From Vibrio tritonius (GTDB lineage: Bacteria; Pseudomonadota; Gammaproteobacteria; Enterobacterales; Vibrionaceae), in contig NZ_AP014635.1 of the NCBI RefSeq assembly GCF_001547935.1, positions 1,488,001-1,552,000 on the forward strand: a DNA stretch of 64,000 bases. The letters are read 5' to 3'. Within the stretch, counting starts at the first letter, position 1. Each line of letters begins with the position of its first letter. Shown here in pieces: positions 27,209 to 36,755 of the stretch. Under the pieces are notes generated by a model. The model saw nothing but the letters and a program-made list of their open reading frames with translations, searched no databases and had not been told where the DNA came from. The translations under genes and the position numbers were made by a program.

Positions 27209-29098
27209 TTATTTCAATGCGTTACCCGCTTGATAGCGATACTTAAGAAAGTTCTGTGCACTGCTTAAAATCTGAAAAGCATCTTTTAAGTTACGGCGTT
27301 CAAAGTCAGAGAGGTTCTCTGGTTCGATATTGTTGTCCGGTTCTTGGTCTTGCTCAACATCAAAGGCTTGGTGGCGAATACGCACCGTCGAGATAAATTC
27401 CAATGCATCGCGTAAATCTTCGCCGCGACCTTTAGGCAAAATGCCTGCGGCAATAATATCATCGAGGCGTTCAAAGGAGTTCTTCGCCCGTGATCCAACC
27501 GCGAGCGCATGGACGCGAATCAGATCCGCCAGCGGTGCAGTACCGCGTCGTTTCAAATTGATTGAGTTATTATGACGACCATCTTTTTCCATAACGAAAT
27601 TTTTGAAAAAGCCCAGTGGTGGTGTGCGGTTGAGTGCATTACGAGCTAAACAGGCGAGGAAGCGGTTATTGCGACGAGCACGACGAACAATATAACCATT
27701 TAACTGTTCCGCCCATTTTAACTTCCCAGCGACACCATCAAGGTCGAAGAAAATGGATGCGTTTAGTAGCGCTTTTGGATTTGGGTTATCAATCCAATCG
27801 GCAAAGCAATCTTCCCATTCACGCCTAGTCATACGCCACAATGGGTTGGTAGCCATAATATCGCCAGTACAATAGGTGTAACCGCATTTATCGAGACCAT
27901 CGCATATAAATTTAGCAAAATCAGCAAAATACTGGCCGTGCAGCTCTTCATTATAGGTATCGTCCAAAATAATCGCGTTATCTTGGTCGGTTACGACTAA
28001 CTGTTCATCCCGTCCCATCGAGCCCAACGCTAGGAAACAATAGGGAATTGGGGCTGGGCCTAAGTTTTCTTCTGCTAATTCGATAATGCGCTGTTTAAAG
28101 CTCCGGCCAATGGTCGACATCGCTGTGCCAATCATATGGCTATTGGCGTCTTCATTTACCATACGCACAAAACTGCTTTGTACTTCTTCAGCGACTTGTG
28201 CCAGATCGTCGACGGTGTGCTGTTGAAAAATACTGCTCACTAATAGTAGCGAGTTTTGCGATTCATAACGCACGATATCGGTTATTTCGATAATACCAAT
28301 CGGTGTACGGTCTTTAAGGATAGGTAAGTGGTGTACGTTATAGCGCAGCATCATCAGCATCGCTTCATATACATAAGCATTATGGTCAAGTGAAATAACA
28401 TCGGTAGACATCACTTCACTCACACTCTCGTCGTGATTGATCCCTGCAACTAACACGCGGCGGCACAGGTCTCGGTCGGTAATGATACCGATAATAGGTG
28501 AGGTTTCGTCTTCGTTATCCTCTAAAATATCGGGATCGATGATCAGAACAGAGGAGATATTTTCTTCCGCCATTTTGATCGCCGTTTCTTGGATAGTGGT
28601 CTCTTTATATACGAAAGGCGCGTCGCCAGTGAGCAGAGTTTTGGCTTTGACTGTGGTGAGATCGTTCTCTTCGGTTTTGCTGGAGATCGCGTGACGCAGA
28701 CGTGCATGATTGTCTACTTCAACGAAGTCAGCAAATACATCAAATTCATCATAGAGCTTTTGAAATACGGCATTTGGAATGCAATAAACCAGAGAGTCTT
28801 CGGTAGCGGTAGCAGGAAAGCGGACTTTGTTGTTGGTTAAAAGCCCCATTTGACCGAATATATCTCCTTCAGTCATACGGTTATAAAGTTCCCCTTTGCG
28901 GCGGTAGAGTTCAACAACACCACTACGGATAACATAAAGATCTTCAATATAGTCGCCAAAATGGATGATCGGTGTATCTTGGCGATAATATGCGATCTCA
29001 ATATTTTGCGCGACTTCTTCGAGCGTGTCTTCGGGAAGTTCATTAAAGGGTGGGTATTGGCTGAGAAAGTTCTTTATTTCTAGCAGCTCGGCTTCCAT
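27209..29098 (-). CDS. cNMP-binding/CBS/DUF294 nucleotidyltransferase-like protein
   Basis: 629-residue cytoplasmic protein. Residues 15-135: cyclic-nucleotide-binding fold, with FGQMGLL at the phosphate cassette where active sites usually have GE and a nearby Arg, so ligand binding is doubtful. Residues 155-290: CBS pair (adenosine-nucleotide sensor). Residues about 315-450: DUF294 GlnD-like nucleotidyltransferase with the intact GS-x10-DxD motif GSMGRDEQLVVTDQD, followed by a helical DUF294_C domain to the end. GGAG lies 7-8 bases before the ATG. It is the first gene of a pair with the exonuclease. The product it makes or the protein it modifies is not known to me. Confidence 0.85.
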   Translation of the reverse strand: MEAELLEIKNFLSQYPPFNELPEDTLEEVAQNIEIAYYRQDTPIIHFGDYIEDLYVIRSGVVELYRRKGELYNRMTEGDIFGQMGLLTNNKVRFPATATEDSLVYCIPNAVFQKLYDEFDVFADFVEVDNHARLRHAISSKTEENDLTTVKAKTLLTGDAPFVYKETTIQETAIKMAEENISSVLIIDPDILEDNEDETSPIIGIITDRDLCRRVLVAGINHDESVSEVMSTDVISLDHNAYVYEAMLMMLRYNVHHLPILKDRTPIGIIEITDIVRYESQNSLLLVSSIFQQHTVDDLAQVAEEVQSSFVRMVNEDANSHMIGTAMSTIGRSFKQRIIELAEENLGPAPIPYCFLALGSMGRDEQLVVTDQDNAIILDDTYNEELHGQYFADFAKFICDGLDKCGYTYCTGDIMATNPLWRMTRREWEDCFADWIDNPNPKALLNASIFFDLDGVAGKLKWAEQLNGYIVRRARRNNRFLACLARNALNRTPPLGFFKNFVMEKDGRHNNSINLKRRGTAPLADLIRVHALAVGSRAKNSFERLDDIIAAGILPKGRGEDLRDALEFISTVRIRHQAFDVEQDQEPDNNIEPENLSDFERRNLKDAFQILSSAQNFLKYRYQAGNALK

Positions 29099-29153
29099 CG
29101 AGGGCTCCTTTCGTTACGTCTTACAGGTATTTCCTGTATAGGCTTGGCGTGGT

Positions 29154-29240
29154 TATACCCAAATTTGCATCGGCAATAATCAGTAAACAGACCGTCTACT
29201 CAGGTAAGATGCATCATCATTTATCTTGAGACATTTGGGT
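29154..29240. repeat. Degenerate TATACCC-type inverted repeat
   Basis: TATACCCAAATTTGCATC at the left and GATGCATC plus TCTTGAGACATTTGGGT at the right resemble the termini of the 265-bp element, with an unrelated interior. It lies upstream of the DUF294 gene. Confidence 0.4.
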
Positions 29241-29307
29241 TTTGGGAATACTACACTAATTTTAGCTAAAACGCAGAAACAGGGGGTGTTTGTGATTGGA
29301 AAATAAG

Positions 29308-29332
29308 CAAAAAGCTGGCAATGCCAGCTTTT
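29308..29332 (-). terminator. Terminator of the aminotransferase gene
   Basis: AAAAGCTGGC (29310-29319) and GCCAGCTTTT (29323-29332) with loop AAT; on the minus strand a T-run continues (TTTTTGC). Confidence 0.88.
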
Positions 29333-29360
29333 GGGAATAAATTAAGGCAGGGTGAAGAAA

Positions 29361-30551
29361 CTAAAGAACCGCAGCGACGCCTTTGCAAAGTGGCAACATG
29401 TTTGCTTTTGTCATACCAGCAACACTGATGCGACCAGATCCTACGATGTAGATACCAAAATCCACTTTCAAACGTTGCACTTGTTCTTTATTCAAACCAG
29501 AGAAAGAGAACATGCCGTTTTGACGTTCGATAAAGCTAAAGTCGGCACTAACGCCTTGTTCTTTTAAGGTGTTCACAAATAGGCTGCGCATTTCGTGAAT
29601 ACGTTCACGCATTTCCGCAACTTCGACTTCCCACTCGGCACGCAATGCGTCGTTATTGAGGATATGAGTAACGACTGCCGCACCATGCGCTGGTGGGTTA
29701 GAGTAGATAGAACGGATAATCGCCTTCGCTTGCGAGAACGCTTGTGTGGCTGTATCTGAATTTTTAGCAACCAACGTAAATGCGCCTACTCGTTCATTGT
29801 ACAAACCGAAGTTTTTAGAGAACGAACTAGCCACCAAAATTTCAGGGTTGTATTGGGTAAATAGGCGTAGTCCTGCCGCATCCTCTTCAACCCCTTTGGC
29901 AAAGCCTTGGTAAGCAAAGTCAAATAAAGGCAGTAAACCTTTAGTTGATACCAATTTTGCTAAGGTTTCCCACTCTTCTATAGTTGGATCAATGCCGGTC
30001 GGGTTATGGCAGCAGCCGTGCAGTAGCACTACGTCGCCCGGTTTTGCTTCTGCAAGATCCGCTAGCATAGCCGGAAAGTCTTTTGCTTTGGTTTCTGGGT
30101 TGTAATAAGTGTATTGGGCAATTTCCAAGCCAGCATTTTTAAACACAGAATGGTGGTTGGCCCATGTTGGGTTGCTAATCCAAATTTTTACGTCGCCAAG
30201 TTGGCGTTTAATGAATTCACCCGCAATACGCAGCGCCCCAGTACCACCTGGTGCTTGTGCGGTTTTTGCTCGTTGTTCAGTAACGATGGTCGAATCTGCA
30301 CCAAATAATAGCTTTTGCACAGCAAGACCATAATCCGCCATCCCTTCGATACTGAGATACGATTTTGTTTTCTCATTATCTAACAGGGCTGCTTCTGCTT
30401 TTTTCACTGTCGCGAGAACGGGAGTCTCTCCTGCCTCGTTCTTGTAGATGCCTGCGCCAAGGTTGATTTTTTCTGCACGAGGGTCTTTTTTAAACTCTTC
30501 AGTCAAACCGAGAATAGGGTCTGCTGGAGCCGCGACAATTTTTTCAAACAT
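29361..30551 (-). CDS. aspC: Aspartate (aromatic amino acid) aminotransferase
   Basis: PLP-dependent class I aminotransferase exchanging amino groups between aspartate or aromatic amino acids and 2-oxoglutarate. The PLP-binding Lys lies in [15 protein letters not shown] (about 245); the [16 protein letters not shown] and DFAYQGFA motifs match E. coli AspC/TyrB closely. I start at the ATG at 30551 (396 aa, the AspC length) with GGATG upstream; an ATG three codons earlier (30560) is possible. It is monocistronic with its own terminator. AspC versus TyrB specificity cannot be decided by eye. Confidence 0.92.
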   Translation of the reverse strand: MFEKIVAAPADPILGLTEEFKKDPRAEKINLGAGIYKNEAGETPVLATVKKAEAALLDNEKTKSYLSIEGMADYGLAVQKLLFGADSTIVTEQRAKTAQAPGGTGALRIAGEFIKRQLGDVKIWISNPTWANHHSVFKNAGLEIAQYTYYNPETKAKDFPAMLADLAEAKPGDVVLLHGCCHNPTGIDPTIEEWETLAKLVSTKGLLPLFDFAYQGFAKGVEEDAAGLRLFTQYNPEILVASSFSKNFGLYNERVGAFTLVAKNSDTATQAFSQAKAIIRSIYSNPPAHGAAVVTHILNNDALRAEWEVEVAEMRERIHEMRSLFVNTLKEQGVSADFSFIERQNGMFSFSGLNKEQVQRLKVDFGIYIVGSGRISVAGMTKANMLPLCKGVAAVL

Positions 30552-30758
30552 AATGGTCATCCATGTGTGGTTATGAGGAAAGGGGTCAATTACCTATTTA
30601 TACCTTCACGCAGATGCGGTGACAACAGGGGATAACATAAAAATTCAAAATAATTTCACATTGTTCTTATACATTTTGAACAGTGTCTTTTTATTATGCA
30701 AAAAATCTGCATTTACAACGCACTTATAGCGTATTGTTCTTAAGAGTAGTACGTAAAA

Positions 30759-30782
30759 AAGGGCTATCGAATGATAGCCCTT
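30759..30782 (-). terminator. Terminator of asnS
   Basis: AAGGGCTATC (30759-30768) and GATAGCCCTT (30773-30782); on the minus strand the stem is followed by TTTTTT. Confidence 0.93.
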
Positions 30783-30828
30783 GGCAATATTATGGATAGA
30801 TGCAAACAGTAACTGTTTGCAAAAATCT

Positions 30829-32229
30829 TTAGTAGTTTGCGCTACGTGGAGTACGTGGGAATGGAATCACGTCACGAACGTTACCCATACCTGTTACGTA
30901 TGATACTAGACGTTCGAAACCAAGACCGAAACCTGCGTGTGGCACAGTACCGTAACGACGTAGGTCGCGGTACCAGCCCATGCTTTCAGGTTCGATACCC
31001 ATTTCAATCATACGCGCGTCCAATACATCTAGGCGCTCTTCACGTTGAGAGCCACCAATGATTTCACCGATACCCGGAGCAAGAACGTCCATTGCAGCAA
31101 CGGTTTTGCCATCGTCGTTCATACGCATGTAGAACGCTTTAATGTCTTTAGGGTAGTTCTTCACGATAACTGGCGCTTGGAAGTGTTTTTCTGCCAAGAA
31201 ACGTTCGTGTTCAGAAGCAAGGTCGATACCCCATTCAACTGGGAATTCGAACTCTTGACCTGATTTGATCAGGATGTCGATTGCGTCGGTGTAATCTACT
31301 TGAGCAAAGTCAGACGTCACGAATTTCTCTAGACGAGTGATCGCTTCTTTGTCGATACGTTGAGCAAAGAACTCAAGGTCATCACGACGTTCTTCAAGTA
31401 CTGCTTTGAACACGTATTTCAACATGTCTTCAGCCAGTTTTGCTACGTCATCAAGTTCAGCAAATGCTACTTCTGGTTCAACCATCCAGAATTCTGCAAG
31501 GTGACGGCTAGTGTTTGAGTTTTCAGCACGGAAAGTCGGGCCGAAAGTGTACACTTTAGAAAGAGCACAAGCGTAAGCTTCTGCGTTCAACTGACCAGAT
31601 ACCGTTAGGAACGTTTCTTTACCAAAGAAATCTTCGTTGAAGTCTACTTTGCCTTCTTCTGTGCGAGGTAGGTTTTCCATGTCTAGCGTTGAAACGCGGA
31701 ACATTTCACCTGCGCCTTCAGCATCAGCTGCAGTGATAAGTGGTGCAGAAACCCAGTTAAAACCTTGTTCGTGGTAGAAACGGTGAATCGCTTGTGATAG
31801 ACAGTTACGAACACGTGCCACAGCGCCAATTACGTTAGTACGTGGGCGAAGGTGTGCTACTTCACGAAGGTATTCGATAGAGTGGCGAGTTTTTGCCATT
31901 GGGTAAGTGTCGGCATCTTCAACCCAACCAACCACTTTTACGTTAGTTGCTGCAAGTTCAAAATCTTGACCAGAAGCTGGAGACTCAACAACAGTACCTG
32001 TTACTTCAACAGAACAACCCGTTGTTAGCTTTAGAACTTCTTCGTCGTAATTATTTAGATTATTAGGGACCACGGCCTGGATCGGGTTGAAACAAGAGCC
32101 GTCATAAATGGCAAGGAAAGAGATTCCAGCTTTGGAATCACGACGTGTGCGAACCCAGCCGCGTACAGTGACTTCACTGTCAACTGCGAGCTTGCCGCCA
32201 AGAACGTCTTTTACAGGCGCGTAAGTCAT
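30829..32229 (-). CDS. asnS: Asparaginyl-tRNA synthetase
   Basis: 466 aa, the E. coli length. An N-terminal OB-fold anticodon-binding domain (about 15-100, [17 protein letters not shown]) is followed by the class II catalytic domain with motif 2 ([21 protein letters not shown] begins it) and motif 3 ([15 protein letters not shown]). It charges tRNA-Asn. GGAG is present upstream of the ATG. The 340-base region upstream (32230-32568) carries its promoter and a partial repeat. Confidence 0.98.
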   Translation of the reverse strand: MTYAPVKDVLGGKLAVDSEVTVRGWVRTRRDSKAGISFLAIYDGSCFNPIQAVVPNNLNNYDEEVLKLTTGCSVEVTGTVVESPASGQDFELAATNVKVVGWVEDADTYPMAKTRHSIEYLREVAHLRPRTNVIGAVARVRNCLSQAIHRFYHEQGFNWVSAPLITAADAEGAGEMFRVSTLDMENLPRTEEGKVDFNEDFFGKETFLTVSGQLNAEAYACALSKVYTFGPTFRAENSNTSRHLAEFWMVEPEVAFAELDDVAKLAEDMLKYVFKAVLEERRDDLEFFAQRIDKEAITRLEKFVTSDFAQVDYTDAIDILIKSGQEFEFPVEWGIDLASEHERFLAEKHFQAPVIVKNYPKDIKAFYMRMNDDGKTVAAMDVLAPGIGEIIGGSQREERLDVLDARMIEMGIEPESMGWYRDLRRYGTVPHAGFGLGFERLVSYVTGMGNVRDVIPFPRTPRSANY

Positions 32230-32550
32230 GTTGGTTTATGTCTCCATAGAAGTAAAAATTCAACCTAATGCCGCCTTGCTCTGGCTGAGCAAAAAACAAC
32301 CGAAACATCAGGTTGTAGAGAATTTTACAAAATCAACGAAACATATTACCTGTCAATTCGCACGCTTCAACCTTTAATGTGCCTAAAATGAACAATATTT
32401 ATGCGAATAGACCAGTTTCTTGGTAAAAATCGATTTTTTCTGATGTTGATGCTCAGAATCTGATCCATGAGATTCTTATTTACCATTCATCGCAAAGAGG
32501 ATCTGCTTATCCGCATCCGCCAGGCTATCAGAGCTAGCGCATAACGGAAA

Positions 32551-32577
32551 ACAGTATCTTGAGGTTACTTGGGTATA
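32551..32577. repeat. Right-end fragment of the TATACCC element
   Basis: ACAGTATCTTGAGGTTACTT plus GGGTATA matches the right terminus of the 265-bp element; no left end is near. The rest of 32230-32619 holds no gene I can support. Confidence 0.55.
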
Positions 32578-32619
32578 CATGTTAGATTCATTAAATCAGT
32601 AGCTTATAAGAATGCACTA

Positions 32620-33087
32620 ATGAATCCAGAGCATAGAGAGTTTCTCAACCAGTATCTTGCCACTTTAACCATAAGCGCTCGGGAGAATATACCGAATGTT
32701 ATTGCAGAGTATTTTTGTGCCGATGAAGAAAATGCGAATGAATGTGCTCGTTTGGTTAATAATGGCATCAAAACCGCGACCTGCAGCTTTAAAAAGGGCT
32801 ACGAAGCGAAAAACGAACCGCTGCCTAAAGTAGGGCAACTCATGGTTGTGCTCGATTGGGAACAAAATCCTGTGTGCATTGTTGAAACGACGAAAGTGTC
32901 GGTATGCGCCTTTGGGGATGTAGACAGCGAATTTGCAAGGGCAGAGGGAGAGGGCGATCGCTCTTATTCATGGTGGCGAGAAGCCCATATTGATTTCTTT
33001 CGCGATTATGCACAAGAACTGGGCTGTGAATTTAACGACCAGTCTGAAATTGTTCAAGAGTGGTTTAAAAAGGTCTATCCCCGTTAA
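32620..33087 (+). CDS. ASCH-domain protein
   Basis: 155 aa from the ATG at 32620. A longer frame begins at a TTG (32569) inside the repeat fragment, adding 17 residues of repeat-derived sequence, which I discount. Residues about 25-150 form an ASCH domain: GIKTATCSFKKGYE and LPKVGQLMVVLDWEQNPVCIVE resemble the conserved beta-barrel of this RNA-binding-like (PUA-related) superfamily. Some ASCH proteins are N4-acetylcytidine amidohydrolases or coactivators; which activity applies here is unknown. Confidence 0.75.
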   Translation: MNPEHREFLNQYLATLTISARENIPNVIAEYFCADEENANECARLVNNGIKTATCSFKKGYEAKNEPLPKVGQLMVVLDWEQNPVCIVETTKVSVCAFGDVDSEFARAEGEGDRSYSWWREAHIDFFRDYAQELGCEFNDQSEIVQEWFKKVYPR

Positions 33088-33134
33088 TTTTCTATATACA
33101 CAGTTAGTTAGATTCTTTACGTAAGCATTAGCGT

Positions 33135-34028
33135 TTATTTAAGTAATTGATCAATTTTGGTGATATTGCTTATGGTGCTTTCAATATGTTGGCGAAGGTA
33201 GTCAGAGGCTTCCACATTTTTACCAGCTTCAAGTAAATCAAGAAGATGCAAATGTTGATGTACCTGCTCTAGGTAACGGGTGCGGTCCTTCATCGTGCGA
33301 TAGGAAAGTAGACGACGCACGTTATTGATTCGCAATAAAGTATCGGAGAAAAATGGGTTGCCTGAGGCTTCCACAATCGCTTGGTGAAATTTAACGCCAC
33401 GTTCGTGTAACTGGTCGGCCGTAAATGTTTCAACATCCGCTTCCAGCATTTCTAATTCCGTCTTGCGGCATTGATCTATGGTCTCTTGTGCGAGATGATA
33501 ACTTGGCTCTAGCAGAGCTGCTGGTTCAAGCGCCATGCGGACGCGGTAAGTCTGGATTAAGCTTTCTGGTGTGGTGAGCATTGAGGTGAAAGTCCAGCCG
33601 TAACCGGGCTTTTTAATGATCCAACCTTCTTCAGCAATTCGTTTTAGAACACTCTGTAATTGTACACTGGTTAAGTTATAGCGCTGTTTAATCTGTTTCT
33701 CTGAAAACACATCTTCTAAATCACCGTTTAAGCGATCTTCAGCCATCTGAAAATAAACTGATTTTACGATGTCTTGCTCAACTAAGCCCATTTCATCGAG
33801 CATATCATCAGTCGGTTTATCAATGACGTGAGCCAAAAAATAGCCGCGCATCGGTTGCTTTTCCAAAATACCTTTATCCGCTAACGTTTCAAAAGCGCGA
33901 TTGATCGGGCTGCGAGATAAGCAGAGTTTATCAGCAAAATATTGAGCAGATAAATGTGCCCCTACCGGAGTACGCTCTTGATTTAGAAGATTGATAATTT
34001 TGGCCGCGGTGGTGTGTTTTTTGGTCAT
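33135..34028 (-). CDS. GntR-family regulator with FCD domain and apparent second winged helix
   Basis: 297 aa from the ATG at 34028 (a TTG six codons earlier is possible). Residues about 5-75 are a GntR winged helix (LSAQYFADKLCLSRSPINRA). Residues about 95-150 look like another: SEKQIKQRYNLTSVQLQSVL then GWIIKKPGYGWTF, a helix-turn-helix and wing. Residues about 155-295 are an FCD ligand-binding domain (RVRMALEPAALL, FHQAIVEASGNPF), usually metal- and carboxylate-binding. Its targets are not evident from the neighbours; it lies convergent to the ASCH gene. Confidence 0.82.
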   Translation of the reverse strand: MTKKHTTAAKIINLLNQERTPVGAHLSAQYFADKLCLSRSPINRAFETLADKGILEKQPMRGYFLAHVIDKPTDDMLDEMGLVEQDIVKSVYFQMAEDRLNGDLEDVFSEKQIKQRYNLTSVQLQSVLKRIAEEGWIIKKPGYGWTFTSMLTTPESLIQTYRVRMALEPAALLEPSYHLAQETIDQCRKTELEMLEADVETFTADQLHERGVKFHQAIVEASGNPFFSDTLLRINNVRRLLSYRTMKDRTRYLEQVHQHLHLLDLLEAGKNVEASDYLRQHIESTISNITKIDQLLK

Positions 34029-34207
34029 GTCTCGATAAAGATACAATTACAACAAGGTGGGCTAAGAGTAGCGCTTAATCTGCTATTAATTCAAGCAAGT
34101 AATTGTAGGTTAAACTGTATTAGGTGTTGAAAAGGTTACCTAAATAGGTGAACGAATATTTCCCTTCAAGGTGGGTATTTATTCCCTTAGCTGAACATGA
34201 TGCCATC

Positions 34208-34242
34208 GCCCCTTAGCGGCTATAGATGAAAATCTAAGGGGC
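34208..34242. terminator. Hairpin downstream of the oxidoreductase gene
   Basis: GCCCCTTAG (34208-34216) pairs with CTAAGGGGC (34234-34242). It is 14 bases past the stop of the minus-strand oxidoreductase gene. No long T-run follows. Confidence 0.55.
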
Positions 34243-34255
34243 TTGGAGGCATGGT

Positions 34256-34780
34256 TTATTCGTTAAGTCTTGCCGCCAAATGCGCCTTAAAGTTGGCAAG
34301 CGTTTCTGGCGTCGCTCCCATTGCTTCATAGAAATAGAGTGGCTTGGCGTAACTCATTCCTACATAAAGCGCACTCGCTTTCATCGGCGTTAGTACCTCT
34401 TCCATTGTGCTTTGCACTAATCCTGCTGGTGAATACGTGTGCTCAGTTGCCCCAGCAGTGGTCACTACCAGCATTTCTTTGCCGACTAACGCCTTTCCCT
34501 CTGGGCCAAACGCCCAACCATAAGTCCAAACTTGATTGAGGTAAGCTTTAAGCATCGGGGTAAGGTTAAACCAATGAATCGGGAACATAAACACGATACG
34601 ATCCATGCCGATACATGCGTTTTGTTCAGCGGCCACATCGATGCTGCCAATATCGTCTCCGTACAAAGACTCAAGATTTCGCACCGTTACATTTTCGCTA
34701 GAAAGCGCAGCATTTTGTAGCGATTTTATCGCGGTCGATTGACTAAAATAGGGATGTGAAACAATCACTAATGTTTTCAT
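34256..34780 (-). CDS. Flavodoxin-fold NAD(P)H oxidoreductase (KefF/MdaB/YwrO type)
   Basis: 174 aa from the ATG at 34780; AGGA lies 9 bases upstream, and the extra 47 residues of the open frame are not family-like. The FMN-binding start LVIVSHPYFSQSTAIK, the FMFPIHWFNLTPMLKAYLNQVW segment and GKEMLVVTTAGA place it in the flavodoxin_2 family of quinone reductases, such as KefF. It would reduce quinones or other electrophiles with NAD(P)H. It lies 38 bases after the DUF1330 gene, a likely operon, with a divergent LysR regulator. Confidence 0.88.
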   Translation of the reverse strand: MKTLVIVSHPYFSQSTAIKSLQNAALSSENVTVRNLESLYGDDIGSIDVAAEQNACIGMDRIVFMFPIHWFNLTPMLKAYLNQVWTYGWAFGPEGKALVGKEMLVVTTAGATEHTYSPAGLVQSTMEEVLTPMKASALYVGMSYAKPLYFYEAMGATPETLANFKAHLAARLNE

Positions 34781-34818
34781 AAATGGATTCCTAAGGTGAA
34801 CGAATAAAGCGAAGAGAA

Positions 34819-35133
34819 TTAAGCAGAGATAGCCGTTAGGCCTTGAACTAACCAGCCATTGGCTTGAGAGCCAGCATGGCGGTAGCGCACGATGGCTTGG
34901 TACGCATCGGAAGCATACCAACCTTGAGCCGCTTGCATGCTGTCAAATTGAAGGATCACGATATTGCCTTGGGGCGCTTGACCTTCAAAAACCTCAAGAG
35001 CACCGCCTTGTACCAGCATTTTTCCGCCGAAGGCTTCATAGGTCTCTTTTACTTGGCTAAGGTAAGGCTGTAGCCGTTCGATATCGGTTATTTGGGTATC
35101 GAAAATAAAATATGCGGGTTGTTGATGTTCCAT
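34819..35133 (-). CDS. DUF1330 protein
   Basis: 104 aa, one dimeric ferredoxin-like alpha/beta domain of the DUF1330 family (AYFIFDTQITD, then GNIVILQFDSMQAAQGWYAS). Members are small cytoplasmic proteins without an assigned function, distantly related to antibiotic-biosynthesis monooxygenase folds. It is the first gene of a pair with the flavodoxin-fold oxidoreductase, and a LysR regulator is transcribed divergently 205 bases away, so it is probably part of an electrophile or redox response. Confidence 0.82.
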   Translation of the reverse strand: MEHQQPAYFIFDTQITDIERLQPYLSQVKETYEAFGGKMLVQGGALEVFEGQAPQGNIVILQFDSMQAAQGWYASDAYQAIVRYRHAGSQANGWLVQGLTAISA

Positions 35134-35338
35134 AGCGGCCTCAGATTAAATGAACTTACGGAGTGTTGAATCGGTGCTAGATTGGTTTCGCCATTGCTTA
35201 GCGCCTTATCAACGTTAGTTGTCATTATGCTTGGATATATTTATAACGTTAATGGTAGGTATAGTTGAATTATTTATAACTTTGAGTTAATAATTATTTG
35301 TTTCAAAGCGAGAGAGGTCTGAGTGAGTAGGAGTAGAT

Positions 35339-36301
35339 GTGGATATTTCACAACATGTTAGGGCAATCATGTCGTTTGTCGAATCTGCCAATACGGGGAG
35401 CTTTTCACAAGCGGCTCGTAAGCTAGGGATTAGCCCCGCAGCGGTGAGCAAAAATATCTCAGGGTTAGAAACCGTTTTAGGTGTGCGACTGATGAATCGT
35501 ACCACTCGAAAAGTGGGCCTAACTGAAGAGGGCATTGCCTTTCTCACTCAGGCGCAAATAGCGTTGAATGCTCTTGAAAATGCGGTTGATAGCATAGTCG
35601 CTAAAAAAGTGGACACGAGTGGTCATGTGCGGATTTCAACCTCCGCTTCCTTTGGTCGAGAGCAGCTGTTGCCCGCATTGCCCAGTTTAATGGCGCGTTA
35701 CCCTCAATTAACCGTTGAAGCGGATTTTGATGATCGCCTTATTGATTTGGTTAACGATGGTTACGATATTGCGATTCGTGGTGGACGAATCATGGATTCT
35801 TCTTTGATCACTCGTCCAGTGTGTCGTCTTAATACCGTATTGGTTGCTTCGCCCGACTATCTTGCTCAGCACGGTGTTCCGCAAACTATGGAACAATTAA
35901 GGGAGCATAAATTGCTGGCTAGACGATTTCTCGCTGGTAAGGTTCCACCGTGGCATTATAAAAATGCGGATGGCAGCTTAGCACTATTTGACCCGCATCC
36001 TGCCGCTTTAACTCTCTCAGAGCCGGAGTCGTTGGCTTACGCTGCAGCGTCTCACCTTGGTATTGCTCAAGTCGGTGTGCATCATGCCTACCCATTTTTA
36101 CAGGCGGGAAAACTGAAGGTTGTTTTGTTGGGTATACATGATCCAGGCAATTACGAAATGGTGATTCAATATCCTCATCGCTCGCTCATTGCGCCCAGAG
36201 TGAAAGTTACTGTGGAACATCTTTTGGCGCATTTTGAACAAGATAAAGCACTGCATATTCCGTTGGATAGCCTAAGACAGTACCAATATTTTCCTCACTA
36301 A
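35339..36301 (+). CDS. LysR-family transcriptional regulator
   Basis: 320 aa, starting at GTG with AGGAG 6 bases upstream. The N-terminal HTH (about 10-65) has the typical FSQAARKLGISPAAVSKNI recognition region; the rest is a periplasmic-binding-protein-like effector domain (about 95-300). It resembles LysR regulators such as YafC/AaeR-type that sit beside quinone reductases. Divergent from the DUF1330/oxidoreductase pair, which it probably controls; the inducer is unknown. Confidence 0.9.
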   Translation: MDISQHVRAIMSFVESANTGSFSQAARKLGISPAAVSKNISGLETVLGVRLMNRTTRKVGLTEEGIAFLTQAQIALNALENAVDSIVAKKVDTSGHVRISTSASFGREQLLPALPSLMARYPQLTVEADFDDRLIDLVNDGYDIAIRGGRIMDSSLITRPVCRLNTVLVASPDYLAQHGVPQTMEQLREHKLLARRFLAGKVPPWHYKNADGSLALFDPHPAALTLSEPESLAYAAASHLGIAQVGVHHAYPFLQAGKLKVVLLGIHDPGNYEMVIQYPHRSLIAPRVKVTVEHLLAHFEQDKALHIPLDSLRQYQYFPH

Positions 36302-36472
36302 CTATGTATTAGTAAATTAGAATATTAACGCACCAATTCATCTAATTGGTGGTATTTAAAAACATAGTCATCAATAATCGAAAAAGCGAAGTTTTTGTAA
36401 ATTGTTATTGATAGAGAAACTCAGCTCGGGTAATTTGTCACCATACGATATTTAATTTAACCAAGGTGTTAA

Positions 36473-36739
36473 ATGAATCAAGAACGATGGAAAAAAACAT
36501 TTAATAAAGATTTTATTCGCTGTGTATTTTATGAAGGAATTTTGGTTTTTGGAACTATTTCATTTGTTGGGAATTCCTTGTTTAAGTACTTTGATCAAGG
36601 CACGAATTTCTCCTCAGGGAATCTCTTGCAAACATATGTTTCAAGTATATTTAGTGGTTTTATCTATGGTGTAGTTATTTGGTTTTTCTCGAGTAAAAAG
36701 CGAAAAAGAAGAGGTGAAACGGTGAACGCTAACCAATAA
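36473..36739 (+). CDS. Small two-helix membrane protein, unknown
   Basis: 88 aa. Two hydrophobic helices near residues 19-38 and 52-72, both termini rich in Lys/Arg (KKRKRRG at the C-terminal side), indicating a cytoplasmic hairpin topology. I do not recognise the family. AAGGTG is close to the ATG. It ends 16 bases before a GNAT acetyltransferase gene, so the two are probably co-transcribed. Confidence 0.6.
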   Translation: MNQERWKKTFNKDFIRCVFYEGILVFGTISFVGNSLFKYFDQGTNFSSGNLLQTYVSSIFSGFIYGVVIWFFSSKKRKRRGETVNANQ

Positions 36740-36755
36740 CCTCTATGAGGAATAT

